In this document: piece after piece, positions 32,254 to 40,813 of the stretch
Position numbering within the stretch: position 1 is the first letter of the stretch
Layout of the letters: each line of letters begins with the position of its first letter
NCBI RefSeq assembly: GCF_033446685.1
Contig: NZ_JAWQLY010000001.1
Location: 434,001 to 498,000 of the forward strand
DNA length: 64,000 nt
Direction of reading: 5' to 3'
DNA from: Modicisalibacter sp033446685
GTDB lineage: Bacteria > Pseudomonadota > Gammaproteobacteria > Pseudomonadales > Halomonadaceae
Translations under genes and position numbers: made by a program
Notes under the pieces: generated by a model
What the model was told of the DNA's origin: nothing
Database searches by the model: none
The model's input: only the letters and a program-made list of their open reading frames with translations

Positions 32254-33062
32254 ACTTCCTGCGCCCAGCCCAACGATGTTCGATCGAGAACCCCGCGCGA
32301 GCGCGAAATGCCACCGCCGGTCGACGGTTCGTCGCCCTGCTGCTGTTGGCCATTCTGGCTCTCGTCTCGCAGCAGGCACTGGCCCAGTCGGTGCCCGGGC
32401 TGACCAGCCGACCGCTCGAGGGCGGCGGTCAGCAGTGGTCACTGAGCCTGCAGACTCTGCTGCTGCTCAGCTCGATGGCCTTCCTGCCGGCGATCTTGCT
32501 GATGATGACCAGCTTCACCCGCATCATCATCGTGCTCGGCCTGCTGCGCACCGCCATGGGCACGCAGTCGGCGCCGCCCAATCAGGTACTGCTGGGCATC
32601 GCACTGTTCCTGACGTTCTTCATCATGTCGCCGGTGCTACAGCAGGTTTACGACCAGGCCTGGCAGCCGTTCTCCGATCAGCAGATCAACTTCGACGTGT
32701 TCATCGAGCAGGCCAGCCAGCCGTTCCGCGAGTTCATGATGGCCCAGACCCGCGAACCGGACATCGCCCTGTTCGCGCGGCTGGCCGATGCCGGTACCTT
32801 TCAAGGGCCCGAGGACGTGCCGATGCGCGTACTGCTGCCTTCGTTCGTGACCAGCGAACTCAAAACCGCCTTCCAGATCGGCTTCACCATCTTCATTCCG
32901 TTTCTGATCATCGACCTGGTGGTCGCCAGCGTGCTGATGTCGCTGGGGATGATGATGGTGCCGCCGGCAACCATCTCGCTGCCGTTCAAGCTGATGCTGT
33001 TCGTGCTGGTCGATGGTTGGCAACTGCTGATCGGCTCGCTGGCCGAGAGTTTCTACATTTGA
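32250..33062 (+). CDS. fliP: Flagellar export-gate protein FliP
   Basis: FliP forms the core of the export gate with FliQ and FliR. The 270 residues have a cleavable signal peptide (ending AQS near residue 47, after a longer than usual basic N-terminus) and the membrane segments expected of FliP. Family motifs visible are MTSFTRIIIVLGLLRTAMGT, PNQVLLGIALFLTFFIMSPV, PSFVTSELKTAFQIGFTIFI and MMVPPATISLPFKLMLFVLV. The first 40 residues might partly be non-coding if a later start is used. Confidence 0.96.
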   Translation: MNFLRPAQRCSIENPARARNATAGRRFVALLLLAILALVSQQALAQSVPGLTSRPLEGGGQQWSLSLQTLLLLSSMAFLPAILLMMTSFTRIIIVLGLLRTAMGTQSAPPNQVLLGIALFLTFFIMSPVLQQVYDQAWQPFSDQQINFDVFIEQASQPFREFMMAQTREPDIALFARLADAGTFQGPEDVPMRVLLPSFVTSELKTAFQIGFTIFIPFLIIDLVVASVLMSLGMMMVPPATISLPFKLMLFVLVDGWQLLIGSLAESFYI

Positions 33063-33135
33063 ATCAGCCTATCCTGTTTTCCCGGCTCTCCCACACGACA
33101 CGAGCCGCCACTCAAAGCCTTCAGGAGGCCTCTGT

Positions 33136-33405
33136 ATGACACCGGAAATGGTGATGAGCATGGCCTACCAGGGTATGAAAGTGACCCTTTTTCTGGCCGC
33201 CCCGCTGCTGCTCACGGCGCTGACCATCGGCCTGCTGGTCAGCCTGTTCCAGGCCGCGACCCAGATCAATGAGATGACGCTGTCGTTCATCCCCAAGATT
33301 CTCGGAGTCTTTGCCGCCCTGGTACTGGCCGGCCCCTGGCTGATCCAACTGATCACCCAGTTCACCACCGAGCTGTTCAAGAACATTCCGCACATGCTCG
33401 GGTAG
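33136..33405 (+). CDS. fliQ: Flagellar export-gate protein FliQ
   Basis: This small export-gate membrane protein has 89 residues and two transmembrane helices. Family motifs are TPEMVMSMAYQGMKVTLFLA, LLVSLFQAATQINEMTLSFI and PKILGVFAALVLAGPWLIQL. A strong AGGAGG lies seven bases before the ATG. It follows fliP by 73 bases and precedes fliR by ten. Confidence 0.97.
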   Translation: MTPEMVMSMAYQGMKVTLFLAAPLLLTALTIGLLVSLFQAATQINEMTLSFIPKILGVFAALVLAGPWLIQLITQFTTELFKNIPHMLG

Positions 33406-33415
33406 GCCGGGCAGC

Positions 33416-34201
33416 ATGCTCGAGGTCACTTTCGGCCAGTTGCAGGATTGGATCGTCGCCTTCCTCTGGCCCTTCACGCGTCTAGCCGCCTTCATCATGG
33501 CGGCACCGCTGTGGGGGCACAACAGCATACCCAGGCAGTCCAAGATCGCTCTGGCTGCCCTACTCGCCTACGTCATCGCGCCGACACTGCCACCGCTCCC
33601 CGAGGTGCCGATCATCTCCTGGGAAGGGCTGGGCATCATGGTCGAGCAGACCCTGATCGGCGTGGCGATCGGTCTGATCATGCGCATCGCCCTGGCCGTG
33701 GTCATGGCTGCCGGCGAATATATCGGCCTGCAGATGGGCCTGGCCTTCGCCACCTTCTTCTCGCCGGATACCGGCGCCAATACCATGGTCCTGTCGCGGT
33801 TTTTGTACATGATCGCGCTACTCATGCTGTTGGCGTTCAATGCCCACCTGGTGGTCATCGAAATTCTCGCCGAATCCTTTCGGACCCTGCCGATCGGCAT
33901 TCAGGCGCTCAATCCCGATGCCTTCGAATTCGTCGCCCGCTATGCCAGCACCATCTTCACCTCCGGGCTGCTGCTCGCCCTGCCGGTGGTCGCAGCGTTG
34001 CTGATCATCAACCTGTCACTGGGAATCCTCAATCGCGCCGCACCGCAGCTGACGATCTTCTCCATCGGCTTTCCCATGACACTGACCGTCGGGCTGGTGC
34101 TGATCGCGGTACTGATGCAGGATTACGGGCGCTTTCTGGAACTCCTGTTCGCCCAAGCCTTTTCGACGATGCGAGAACTGCTCGCGCTGTTGGCCGGCTA
34201 A
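33416..34201 (+). CDS. fliR: Flagellar export-gate protein FliR
   Basis: FliR is the single-copy export-gate component. The 261 residues have about six membrane segments, with family motifs FLWPFTRLAAFIMAAPLWGH, GEYIGLQMGLAFATFFSPDT and RAAPQLTIFSIGFPMTLTVG. It is the last flagellar gene of the operon in this window. The usual next genes flhB and flhA do not follow; a GGDEF/EAL gene does, 127 bases later, so those genes must lie elsewhere. Confidence 0.96.
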   Translation: MLEVTFGQLQDWIVAFLWPFTRLAAFIMAAPLWGHNSIPRQSKIALAALLAYVIAPTLPPLPEVPIISWEGLGIMVEQTLIGVAIGLIMRIALAVVMAAGEYIGLQMGLAFATFFSPDTGANTMVLSRFLYMIALLMLLAFNAHLVVIEILAESFRTLPIGIQALNPDAFEFVARYASTIFTSGLLLALPVVAALLIINLSLGILNRAAPQLTIFSIGFPMTLTVGLVLIAVLMQDYGRFLELLFAQAFSTMRELLALLAG

Positions 34202-34328
34202 GCCACGCTGCCGAAACTGGCCGCTAGACGATCGTGGGCGCCGACCACCGAGAATCGAGAAACTTTTTCCGCCATCGGGTACCTTAGAGTGACTTGCACC
34301 TGCCCCATCCGGTAAGACGAGATACACC

Positions 34329-35864
34329 ATGAGTCGCACCCATCGCCGCCCCTCCCATCGCCTCGTTCACGGAGTGGCTAGTGCGTTTAACGTCGGTCTG
34401 CGTCGGCATCTGGGCTTGGGGTTGCTAAAGCTGGCGCTGGCCACCGGCAAGGCTGCGGATCGGTTGCTGGCGGGGAGTGACGATCCCGACCGCTACCCGG
34501 TGCCGGGCGCTCAGCGCCCCGCGCACCTGCGCACGCTGCAAGCCTGGCTGCAGGCCCGCAAGGCGGGCCTGCAGGCCACCGACATCGATCCGCTGACCGG
34601 CATCGGCACTCGCCAGGCAGCGCTCGGTGAAATCGACCGGCTCATCGAGCACAGCGAAAACTTCGTCCTGCTGCGCATGAGCGTCAATAACCTCAAGACC
34701 ATCAACCAGCATCTCGGCAATGACGTCGGGGATCAGTTGCTGGTGGCGCTGGCGCAACGACTGCTGCAATTGCAGTTTCACCGAGGCCGGGTCTATCGGC
34801 TCGGCGGCGACGAATTCCTGATGCTGGTCGCGCACCCCGCCAACCCGGCACAGCTCCACGAGCGCCTGCGCCAGGTGCTCTGCCAGCCGCTCGAACTCGA
34901 GGGCACGTCGCTGATTCCTTCGCTCTCGCTGTCGGCACTCAACTATCCCGAGCATGGCCAGGAAGCACGCCGTCTGCTGCGTCGCTCGGGCATCGCCCTG
35001 TCGCTGGCTCGCCAGGCTCATGACGGCTACCGCGCCTACCAGGAAGGGCTCGATCACCGCTACGACCTTGAACGGCAGCTATTACGCGACATGGTATTGG
35101 CCGTGCGGGACGATCAGTTGCGCGTCGTCTATCAGCCCAAGATCCATATCGCCGACGGCCGCATTGCCGGCTTCGAGGCGCTGCTGCAGTGGCAGCATCC
35201 GCAGCTCGGGCTGCTGCAGCCCGATACCTTTCTGCCGCTGGCGGTCGCTTCCGGCCACATGGCGCTACTCGGCGACTGGATGCTTCAGCAGGTAATCACC
35301 CAGATGGCCGAGTGGGCGGCTCAGGGGCGCCCGCAACATATCGCCGCCAATCTCTCGGCGGTCGATCTCGAGGATGCCCAGTTGAGTCAGCGAATTGCCG
35401 GCTGGCTGGCCGAACGGAACGTCGATCCGCGGCTGCTGATGCTCGAAGTCACCGAGCAATCGATGATGCGCGAACCGGCCCTGGCGGCACACCTGCTGGG
35501 TGAGCTGCGCGAAATGGGCATCCAGATCGCCATCGACGATTTCGGTACCGGCTATTCGTCGCTGACACAGCTCCGCCGGTTGCCGCTGGATGTCCTCAAG
35601 ATCGACAAGTCCTTCGTTCTCGAATTGCCCAACCAGCCCGATGATGCGCTCATCGTCGACGCGACCATCGTCCTGGCCCACCGCTTCGGCCTGCAGGTCA
35701 TCGCCGAAGGGGTCGAAAGCCAGCGACACCTGGCACTGCTCGCCGAAGCGGGATGCGATCAGGCCCAGGGTTTTCTGATTTCGGCGGCCCTGGACGCAGA
35801 CGCCGTGCTCGGCTGGCTCGACGACAATCCGGCGCCGGCCGGGCGCAGCGCCGCAGGTTCCTGA
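34329..35864 (+). CDS. GGDEF-EAL cyclic-di-GMP enzyme
   Basis: The 511-residue soluble protein has a GGDEF domain (about 85-240) with an intact RLGGDEF signature (159-163) and DPLTGIGTRQAAL in the entry motif. The EAL domain (about 255-500) retains FEALLQW (E283-A-L), NLSAVDL, LEVTEQSM, IDDFGTGYSSL, KIDKSFV and EGVES. The usual Arg of EALLRW is Gln here. Both activities look possible. No N-terminal sensor domain is recognisable in the first 85 residues. It follows fliR directly on the same strand and may be part of the motility region. Confidence 0.93.
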   Translation: MSRTHRRPSHRLVHGVASAFNVGLRRHLGLGLLKLALATGKAADRLLAGSDDPDRYPVPGAQRPAHLRTLQAWLQARKAGLQATDIDPLTGIGTRQAALGEIDRLIEHSENFVLLRMSVNNLKTINQHLGNDVGDQLLVALAQRLLQLQFHRGRVYRLGGDEFLMLVAHPANPAQLHERLRQVLCQPLELEGTSLIPSLSLSALNYPEHGQEARRLLRRSGIALSLARQAHDGYRAYQEGLDHRYDLERQLLRDMVLAVRDDQLRVVYQPKIHIADGRIAGFEALLQWQHPQLGLLQPDTFLPLAVASGHMALLGDWMLQQVITQMAEWAAQGRPQHIAANLSAVDLEDAQLSQRIAGWLAERNVDPRLLMLEVTEQSMMREPALAAHLLGELREMGIQIAIDDFGTGYSSLTQLRRLPLDVLKIDKSFVLELPNQPDDALIVDATIVLAHRFGLQVIAEGVESQRHLALLAEAGCDQAQGFLISAALDADAVLGWLDDNPAPAGRSAAGS

Positions 35865-36025
35865 CGTCAAACGTGAAATTGACCGTCAACGGTGTAACCC
35901 GGCAGACTCGCGCAGAGCTGGACCAACCGACCCCGCCAAGACGGCGACCCGGGTGATCGAATCGACTCAGCGCCCACTAGCCGCGAGCATGGCGAAGTCG
36001 ATCACCGGCCTTTGCAACTCCTTGA

Positions 36026-38128
36026 ATGACAAGGCTGAGGCTGATGATAAACGAACGGCAGCGCTTGCAGCTGGCGACGAAATGCAGCTACCGAAAGATC
36101 CAAAGGCTGTTCCTGTGGTCGCTCGTGGCGAGCCTGGCGGCGGCCGCTGCGAGTCTATACGGGGCCGCGCAATACCATGGCGCCTCGTTCAGGGACGACT
36201 TGCTGACTACCGCGCTGGTCACGCTCGCACTTGCGATGATCCCGCTCGGAGTCATCGTTTTTCTGGCATTGCGGCGGATTGTCCGTAGCGATCCGCCCCC
36301 CTCGACCGACAACGGCGATGCTTCGCCGGCACAGCAACGCCTGGATCAACAGCAACGGGTGTGGCGCCACCTGCGCGAATTGCACCAGCAGAATGTGCCC
36401 GAGCCGCGCTTTCTCGCAGCCGTGCTCGAGTCGCTCAAGGCGCTGCTGGGTACGCCGCGCATCAGCATCTGGTTCTTCGACGATGCCGGCCAGACGCTGA
36501 CCTGTCGCTGCAGCCTGCCCGCCTCGCCCATCGATGACCGCCTCGAACGCCAGAAACTGAACCATTACTTCGACACTCTCCACCGCATGCCCTACGTAGC
36601 CGCCAATCATGCCTTCGAGGACACGCGGCTGGGCGGGCTCGAAGACTACCTGGACAAGCATGGCATCGCCGCGCTGCTGGATGTCGGCATCTTCGTCGGC
36701 GGCGAGTTGCGCGGCGTGTTGTGTTGCGGCGACAGCCAGCCGCGTGACTGGCAGCCCGACGAGATCAACACCGTGATGGGCGTATCGGGCCTGCTGTCGC
36801 AATTCGCCGAATCGCTGCGCCGCCGCGAGATCGAGGATGACCTCGACCAGCAGATCCACTTCGACACCATTACCGGATTGCCCAACCTACGCGGCCTGAC
36901 TCGCGCCATCGACCGCCAGGGCGCTGCGCTGTCGGCCTACCACCTGGTCGTGGTGCGTATCGGCGGCCTGCGCCAGGTCAATCAGCAGTTCGGTCAGGAA
37001 GCCGGCAACCAGACCCTCGGCGAGGTCGCCAGCGCCCTGCGCAAACGCTTGATGCCGCAGCGCCGCGCACCGCGCCTGGCTCGCCTGCCGGGCAACTATC
37101 TGGCGATACTGCTACCCGGCGACAGCCCCGATGCCTGGCTGCTGCAGCGCCTGGAGGAAACGCTGACGGCGCTGACCGAGACACCCTGGCTGAGCGCCGA
37201 TCACCCCTGCCAACTGCATTTTCTTGCCGGGGTCGCTCACTATCCGCGCGATGGTCATAGTCTCGACGAGGTGCTGCAAGCCGCCGAACTGGCGCTCAAG
37301 CAGACGCGACAGCAGGATCAGCGGCTACTTCTCGAATACATGCCGGAACTCAGTGAATGGGCGGCGCAGCGTCTGCGCATCGAACAGGAACTGCGTACCG
37401 CCCTGGCTCAGCAGCAGTTCCGCATCGTCCTACAGCCGCAATTCACCGATCAGGGCACGCTGTACGGCGCCGAACTGCTGCTGCGCTGGCAACACCCCGA
37501 ACGCGGTTTGCTCGCCCCGGGATACTTCATCGGCGATGCCGAACGCTGCAATCTGATGCGACCGATCGGCGACTGGGTACTCGACCAGGCCGCGTCGCTG
37601 TTGAGCGGTCCATTGGCCGACACCGACCTGACGCTATCGGTTAACGTATCGATTCAACAGCTCGCCGACAGCGCCTTCGCCGCGCGTATCGAGGGTGTGG
37701 TGGCCAGCAACGGCTTCGCGCCGCAGCGGCTGGTACTGGAAATCGTCGAGTCGCTGCTGGCGACCCCCGAGCTTGCCGCCACACTGCAACAGCTGCGTCA
37801 GTTGGGGGTACAGCTGGCAATCGACGATTTCGGCACCGGCTACTCCTCGTTGCGCTACCTGCAGGAATTTCCGCTCAACGAGATCAAGCTCGACAAGACT
37901 TTCATCGATCCGTTGCAGCACAGTGACGATGCGCCGCTGGCACGCTCGATCATCGCCCTGGCACAAACCATGAAGCTGCGGCTGGTTGCCGAGGGGATAG
38001 AGACCGAAAGCCAGTTGATCTTCCTCCGTCGCCACGGCGTATCGCGACTGCAAGGCTATTACCTGGCCCGTCCGGAAGCGCCGGAGGCATTCCTCGCCCG
38101 TCTCAAGCGTCTCGCCGAAGAAGCATGA
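36026..38128 (+). CDS. Membrane GAF-type/degenerate GGDEF/EAL phosphodiesterase
   Basis: This 700-residue protein has two N-terminal transmembrane segments (about residues 28-50 and 62-83), a GAF-like sensory domain (about 125-270), a GGDEF-like domain and a C-terminal EAL domain. In the GGDEF-like domain the signature is replaced by PGNYL (355-359, RLPGNYLAILL), so cyclase activity is very unlikely. The EAL domain keeps the glutamate at 483 (ELLLRW instead of EALLRW), NVSIQQL, LEIVESLL, IDDFGTGYSSL, KLDKTFI and EGIETE, so phosphodiesterase activity is likely. The ATG at 36044 is an alternative start. It is the third GGDEF/EAL protein of this region. Confidence 0.9.
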   Translation: MTRLRLMINERQRLQLATKCSYRKIQRLFLWSLVASLAAAAASLYGAAQYHGASFRDDLLTTALVTLALAMIPLGVIVFLALRRIVRSDPPPSTDNGDASPAQQRLDQQQRVWRHLRELHQQNVPEPRFLAAVLESLKALLGTPRISIWFFDDAGQTLTCRCSLPASPIDDRLERQKLNHYFDTLHRMPYVAANHAFEDTRLGGLEDYLDKHGIAALLDVGIFVGGELRGVLCCGDSQPRDWQPDEINTVMGVSGLLSQFAESLRRREIEDDLDQQIHFDTITGLPNLRGLTRAIDRQGAALSAYHLVVVRIGGLRQVNQQFGQEAGNQTLGEVASALRKRLMPQRRAPRLARLPGNYLAILLPGDSPDAWLLQRLEETLTALTETPWLSADHPCQLHFLAGVAHYPRDGHSLDEVLQAAELALKQTRQQDQRLLLEYMPELSEWAAQRLRIEQELRTALAQQQFRIVLQPQFTDQGTLYGAELLLRWQHPERGLLAPGYFIGDAERCNLMRPIGDWVLDQAASLLSGPLADTDLTLSVNVSIQQLADSAFAARIEGVVASNGFAPQRLVLEIVESLLATPELAATLQQLRQLGVQLAIDDFGTGYSSLRYLQEFPLNEIKLDKTFIDPLQHSDDAPLARSIIALAQTMKLRLVAEGIETESQLIFLRRHGVSRLQGYYLARPEAPEAFLARLKRLAEEA

Positions 38129-38170
38129 GCCCAGCAGCGATCGGCAGCGCGAAAAAGGGCCATCCACCAC

Positions 38171-38680
38171 TCAAGGCATCTTGCGATCCTCGACCTGCGC
38201 AGGTTCGACACCATCCTCCAGCGGATGGCCCTTGGCGAGTTCCGCGCGGGTGGCGCTACGCACGTCCAGCACTTCGAGCTCGTAGCGTAGCGCCTGCCCG
38301 GCCAGCGGATGGTTGGCGTCGACGGTGACCTGAGTCTCGCCGACCGCGACGATCGTCACCGCGCGCGGACCGTCCGGCCCCTGGGCCTGGAAGCGCATGC
38401 CCGTCGCAAGCTCACCGCCTTGGCCGAAGGCGCTGCGTGCCACATCCTGAATCAATGCCTCGTCGCGTTCGCCATAGGCCTGGCCGGGTGAGAGTTCGAC
38501 CGTCAGCCGGTCGCCCGGCGCATGACCACTCAGCGCCTGCTCGAGGCCGGCAACGATGTTGTCGTGACCATGCAGGTAGCGCAGCGGTGCATCGCGCCGG
38601 CGCGAATCGTCGAGCAAACGGCCATCGGGACCGTACAGGGTGTAGTGCAGGGAGACCACCTGCTGCAACGCAATGGGCAT
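38171..38680 (-). CDS. FKBP-type peptidyl-prolyl cis-trans isomerase, SlyD/SlpA-like
   Basis: The 169-residue protein begins with the SlyD/SlpA-type core VSLHYTLYGPDGRLLDDSRR, then PLRYLHGHDNIVAGLEQALS and GHAPGDRLTVELSPGQAYGE, and has the inserted flap domain with ANHPLAGQALRYELEVLDVR. It lacks the Cys/His-rich metal-binding tail of E. coli SlyD, so SlpA (FkpB) is an equally good name. There is no signal peptide, so it acts in the cytoplasm as a folding helper. It is convergent with the preceding GGDEF/EAL gene and lies 30 bases downstream of rfaH on the same strand. Confidence 0.9.
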   Translation of the reverse strand: MPIALQQVVSLHYTLYGPDGRLLDDSRRRDAPLRYLHGHDNIVAGLEQALSGHAPGDRLTVELSPGQAYGERDEALIQDVARSAFGQGGELATGMRFQAQGPDGPRAVTIVAVGETQVTVDANHPLAGQALRYELEVLDVRSATRAELAKGHPLEDGVEPAQVEDRKMP

Positions 38681-38710
38681 CGTTTCTCCTAGGATCGCGA
38701 GTTCGGCGAC

Positions 38711-39253
38711 TTACTGACGGCGCAGATGGCCGATCGGCATCTCCAGACGCTGCTGGCCGTGCAACAGATTGAGCAACACGATCGCCCGCTCCTCGCCTTT
38801 CTGGCTTTCGAACACCGCCTGCAGGGCGCGGAACGGCCCGTCACTGATCTCGACCGTTTCGCCGGCACGAAAGTAGACGTTGGCGGTACGCGCTTCGGGC
38901 TGTTGGCCGGCGCTGTCCTGCAGCGTCGCGATCAGGGCATCATCGACCGGTAGCGGCTCTTCACCGAAGCCCACCAGCTTGAGCACGCCCCGCGTCGAGC
39001 GTATCGGCCGCCAGTTGCTGTCCAGCCGATCCAGGCGGATGAACAGATAGTAGGGAAACAGCGGCTCGTCGAGCCAGCACAGCTTGCCGCGGCGCTTCTT
39101 CTGGACCTGTAGTACCGGGTGGAAGATTTCGTACCCCTGGTTGTCCAGATGCTCGGCAGCACGAAAGGATTCGCCGCCCTTGCACTGGATCAGATACCAG
39201 CGCGGAATGGCGTCGGGATTGGCCGTGGCCTGGTTGTGATTCGATTCACTCAT
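38711..39253 (-). CDS. rfaH: Transcription antiterminator RfaH
   Basis: RfaH is a NusG paralogue recruited at ops sites to antiterminate long surface-polysaccharide or virulence operons and couple them to translation. The 180 residues have the NusG-type N-terminal domain (RWYLIQCKGGESFRAAEHLD, FPYYLFIRLD, IRSTRGVLKLVGFGEEPLPV) and a C-terminal KOW-like domain (FRAGETVEISDGPFRALQAV). I chose the second ATG because GAGG lies six bases before it, whereas it abuts the first ATG at 39259. No convincing ops element was found in the transcribed part of this window. Confidence 0.92.
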   Translation of the reverse strand: MSESNHNQATANPDAIPRWYLIQCKGGESFRAAEHLDNQGYEIFHPVLQVQKKRRGKLCWLDEPLFPYYLFIRLDRLDSNWRPIRSTRGVLKLVGFGEEPLPVDDALIATLQDSAGQQPEARTANVYFRAGETVEISDGPFRALQAVFESQKGEERAIVLLNLLHGQQRLEMPIGHLRRQ

Positions 39254-39436
39254 GGGCATCCTCGCGCAGTGCCACTATTCCTGTGCCGTCGCCGTAGAGC
39301 GATCGGCGATTGATCCAACCTGCGGAAACCCCGTAAGTTACCCGCTGGCCGTTGCCAGTCTAGCATCGTTGATCGCGCACATTGATGCCCTCGATGCAGT
39401 CGTGCGACCACCCGTCATCGGCAGGAGAGCCCTTGC

Positions 39437-40813
39437 ATGCCCCGCACCACCCCAAGCCGTTCCTGGCGCGACGCGCTGGCCGTCTATCGCCAGCCTCCGG
39501 TCGTCGCCATGCTGTTTCTGGGCTTCTCCGCGGGCCTGCCGTTTCTGCTGGTGTTCTCGACCCTGACCGCCTGGCTGCGCGACGTCGACGTGGAGGTCGC
39601 GGCGATCGGCTTCTTCTCGTGGATCGGCATCCTCTATTCGATCAAGCTGTTCTGGGCACCGGTGGTCGATCGCCTGCCGCTGCCGCTGATGACCCGCTGG
39701 CTGGGCCAACGCCGCGGCTGGATGCTGCTGGCCCAGGCGATCATTGCCACCGGCCTGGTGGGTCTGGCCAGCGTCGATCCGCGCAACAGCCTGGCGGCGG
39801 TCGCCCTGCTCGCCTTGTTGGTCGCCTTCGGCTCGGCAACCCAGGACATCGTGATCGATGCCTTTCGCATCGAATCGGCCAGCGAGACGGTCCAGGCGGC
39901 GATGGCCTCGACCTATATCATCGGCTACCGCGGCGGGCTGCTCGCCGCCGGCGCCGGCGCGCTGTACATCGCCGATATGGCGTCCTGGCACGCCGCCTAC
40001 CTGAGCATGGCCGCACTGGTCGGAGTCGGCATGCTGACCGTGCTGCTGCGCCCCGAGCCACCGCGCGCCGCGCTGTCCGTACAGCTCGTCCACGAACCGC
40101 GCGTGCGGGTGTTCCTGCGCCAGGCCCAAAACCGGCCTCGCTGGCAGCGCCGCTGCGGCGCCTGGTTGATCGGCGCCATCGTCTGTCCGTTCACCGACTT
40201 CTTCGGCCGCTACGGTCGTCAGGCACTGTGGTTGCTGCTGCTGGTGGGGATCTACCGGATCAGCGACCTGTCGATGGCGGCGATGGCCAATCCGCTGTAC
40301 ATCGACCTGGGCTTCTCGCTGTCGCAGATCGCCAATGTCACCAAGGTCTTCGGCATCGCCATGAGCATCGTCGGCGGAGTGCTCGGCGGGGTGCTGGTGG
40401 TGCGCTACGGAGTCGCCACGATGCTGGTGATCGGCGCGGCACTCGCCGCGACGACCAATCTGCTGTTCGTCGCCCTGGCGCTGTCGGGCGCTCAACTGCC
40501 CATGCTGGTGGTGACGATCGTCGGCGACAACCTCGCCAACGGCCTGGCCAGCACGGTATTCATCGCCTTTCTGTCGAGCTTGACCTCACGGGCCTACACG
40601 GCGACCCAGTATGCGCTGTTCTCATCGCTGATGACCCTGCCGGGCAAATTCATCGGCGGCTTCTCGGGGGTGATCGTCGCCGACCAGGGTTACAGTGTCT
40701 TCTTCCTGTGGGCGGCGCTGCTCGGCTTGCCGGCGATCTGGCTCGCCTGGCGGCTCGGCCGCCAACCCGGGGTGATCGACAGCGGCCAGATGAGCCAGCC
40801 GACGGGCGACTGA
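39437..40813 (+). CDS. ampG: Muropeptide/anhydromuropeptide transporter AmpG
   Basis: AmpG imports anhydromuropeptides for cell-wall recycling, which also affects beta-lactamase induction. The 458-residue MFS protein has about twelve membrane segments and family motifs FLGFSAGLPFLLVFSTLTAW, SIKLFWAPVVDRL, GSATQDIVIDAFRIESASET and YIIGYRGGLLAAGAGALYIA, with GDNLANGLASTVFIAFLSSL further on. A good AGGAGA site precedes the ATG. Its stop abuts the stop of the convergent SEC-C gene, the two forming TGATCA with no intervening base. Confidence 0.93.
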   Translation: MPRTTPSRSWRDALAVYRQPPVVAMLFLGFSAGLPFLLVFSTLTAWLRDVDVEVAAIGFFSWIGILYSIKLFWAPVVDRLPLPLMTRWLGQRRGWMLLAQAIIATGLVGLASVDPRNSLAAVALLALLVAFGSATQDIVIDAFRIESASETVQAAMASTYIIGYRGGLLAAGAGALYIADMASWHAAYLSMAALVGVGMLTVLLRPEPPRAALSVQLVHEPRVRVFLRQAQNRPRWQRRCGAWLIGAIVCPFTDFFGRYGRQALWLLLLVGIYRISDLSMAAMANPLYIDLGFSLSQIANVTKVFGIAMSIVGGVLGGVLVVRYGVATMLVIGAALAATTNLLFVALALSGAQLPMLVVTIVGDNLANGLASTVFIAFLSSLTSRAYTATQYALFSSLMTLPGKFIGGFSGVIVADQGYSVFFLWAALLGLPAIWLAWRLGRQPGVIDSGQMSQPTGD

